In this document: positions 31,991 through 32,469 of the stretch, piece by piece
Layout: every line of letters begins with the position of its first letter
Numbering within the stretch: position 1 is the stretch's first letter
NCBI GenBank assembly: GCA_900551645.1
Contig: URWP01000005.1
Coordinates: 1-32,469 of the forward strand
Length of the DNA: 32,469 bases
DNA from: an uncultured Bacteroides sp.
GTDB taxonomy: Bacteria; Bacteroidota; Bacteroidia; Bacteroidales; Bacteroidaceae
Reading direction: 5' to 3'
Notes under the pieces: model-generated
The model's input: the letters and a program-made list of their open reading frames with translations, nothing else
Told to the model about the DNA's origin: nothing
Databases searched by the model: none
Position numbers and translations under genes: made by a program

Positions 31991-32020
31991 TTTGGAAATC
32001 ATAGTTTTTATGTAAGTTTG
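31991..32020 (+). promoter_or_regulatory. Promoter of the small ORF and riboflavin synthase gene
   Basis: TTTG (31991-31994), an 18-base spacer and TAAGTTTG (32013-32020) fit the consensus promoter. The implied start is about 25 bases ahead of the ATG at 32050. Confidence 0.7.
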
Positions 32021-32049
32021 CGGCGCAATCTAGCTAATGAATTTTGTAT

Positions 32050-32262
32050 ATGAAAACGTATGACATTTATTTTTCGGACGGTAGTTCGAGTGATCACAAA
32101 GGGTTTTCAATTAAGACTCAAGAGAAGGCTATCCATATGGCTGAAGATATGTTAGTGAAGGGAAACTCATACATCGATGATTATGCGGGAGGAATTATTT
32201 CTGTAATAGATTCAGAAGGTGTGACCGTTTGGAGTCAGCCTATTCCGGCCCGGGGAAAGTGA
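32050..32262 (+). CDS. Small conserved-looking hypothetical protein
   Basis: A 70-residue protein I do not recognise. It starts MKTYDIYFSDGSSSDHKGF, with a helix-forming middle (TQEKAIHMAEDMLVKGN) and a strand-rich end (GGIISVIDSEGVTVWSQPI). The alternation suggests a small beta-alpha-beta-beta fold. There is no signal peptide, Cys or metal motif. A good promoter lies just upstream, and the gene is 27 bases ahead of riboflavin synthase, so they are likely cotranscribed. The ATG at 32050 is preferred over a TTG two codons earlier. Confidence 0.65.
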   Translation: MKTYDIYFSDGSSSDHKGFSIKTQEKAIHMAEDMLVKGNSYIDDYAGGIISVIDSEGVTVWSQPIPARGK

Positions 32263-32289
32263 ATTATTTATTCCAAAAAGATATATAAT

Positions 32290-32469
32290 ATGTTCTCAGG
32301 TATTGTAGAAGAATATGCAGAAGTGGTGAAAGTGGTGAAAGAGCAGGAGAATCTCCACCTAACCTTGAAATGTTCGTTTGTAGACGAATTGAAGATTGAC
32401 CAAAGTGTATCGCATAATGGAGTTTGCTTGACTGTGGTCCGGATTGAGAATGGTACCTATACGGTAACA
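32290..32469 (+). CDS. ribE: Riboflavin synthase alpha subunit, cut by window end
   Basis: Only the first 60 codons are present. MFSGIVEEYAEVV at the start and VSHNGVCLTVV at about 41-51 are the riboflavin synthase lumazine-binding signatures (the first of two similar barrels). The enzyme joins two lumazines to give riboflavin. There is no FMN riboswitch-like structure in the short leader. It follows the small ORF by 27 bases. Confidence 0.93.
   Translation, partial: MFSGIVEEYAEVVKVVKEQENLHLTLKCSFVDELKIDQSVSHNGVCLTVVRIENGTYTVT

Noticed and set aside
32263..32289. FMN riboswitch before riboflavin synthase
   Set aside because: The 27-base gap is far too short, and no RFN-like conserved segments are seen upstream of either rib gene.
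1..32469. CRISPR array, insertion sequence or prophage
   Set aside because: No regularly spaced repeats, no transposase and no phage genes were seen on either strand.

Overview
The window looks like a chromosomal segment of a gut Bacteroidales bacterium, most likely Bacteroidaceae (Bacteroides or Phocaeicola). The evidence is a SusC/SusD pair, Bacteroidetes lipoprotein signals (Cys followed by acidic residues), many -7 promoter boxes of the form TAnnTTTG, weak Shine-Dalgarno sequences, and the gene order DUF6242-uppS-bamA-ompH-ompH-murI. I cannot name the species from the sequence alone.

Layout. (1) 171-8843 is an accessory nutrient-uptake locus. A minus-strand run encodes an unknown secreted protein, a SusC-like TonB-dependent receptor, a SusD-like lipoprotein, a secreted alkaline-phosphatase-superfamily enzyme and a secreted metallophosphoesterase. 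A plus-strand gene for a secreted nucleotide pyrophosphatase/phosphodiesterase-like enzyme converges on it. There is no glycosidase and no local regulator, so this resembles a PUL rebuilt for phosphoester substrates. It is the best candidate for an undescribed system here. (2) 8978-13460, minus strand: yifB/comM, a TlpA-like lipoprotein that has lost its redox cysteines, and a TPR lipoprotein with an OmpA-like middle domain. (3) 13635-18839: xerD, divergent from aroQ through face-to-face promoters, then pyk, an O-methyltransferase gene and rbfA, a strong terminator, and an FtsX-like permease. (4) 18852-25779, minus strand: envelope biogenesis, comprising a DUF6242 lipoprotein, uppS, bamA, two OmpH/Skp chaperones, and a glutamate racemase gene that is frameshifted as given. 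(5) 26075-32469: ribD, divergent from a plus-strand run of prmC, recX, comF, pyrE, an SRPBCC gene and argH, then tRNA-Gly(GCC), a small unknown ORF and the start of riboflavin synthase, cut by the window edge.

Most of the window is ordinary core genome. The points worth a second look are the phosphoesterase SusCD locus with its upstream direct repeats, the broken murI, the overlapping xerD/aroQ promoters, the apparently leaderless prmC, and the cysteine-free thioredoxin-like lipoprotein. All functional calls rest on motifs read by eye; no database search was run. No stretch longer than 300 bases lacks a gene; the largest gap (25780-26074) is described as a feature.
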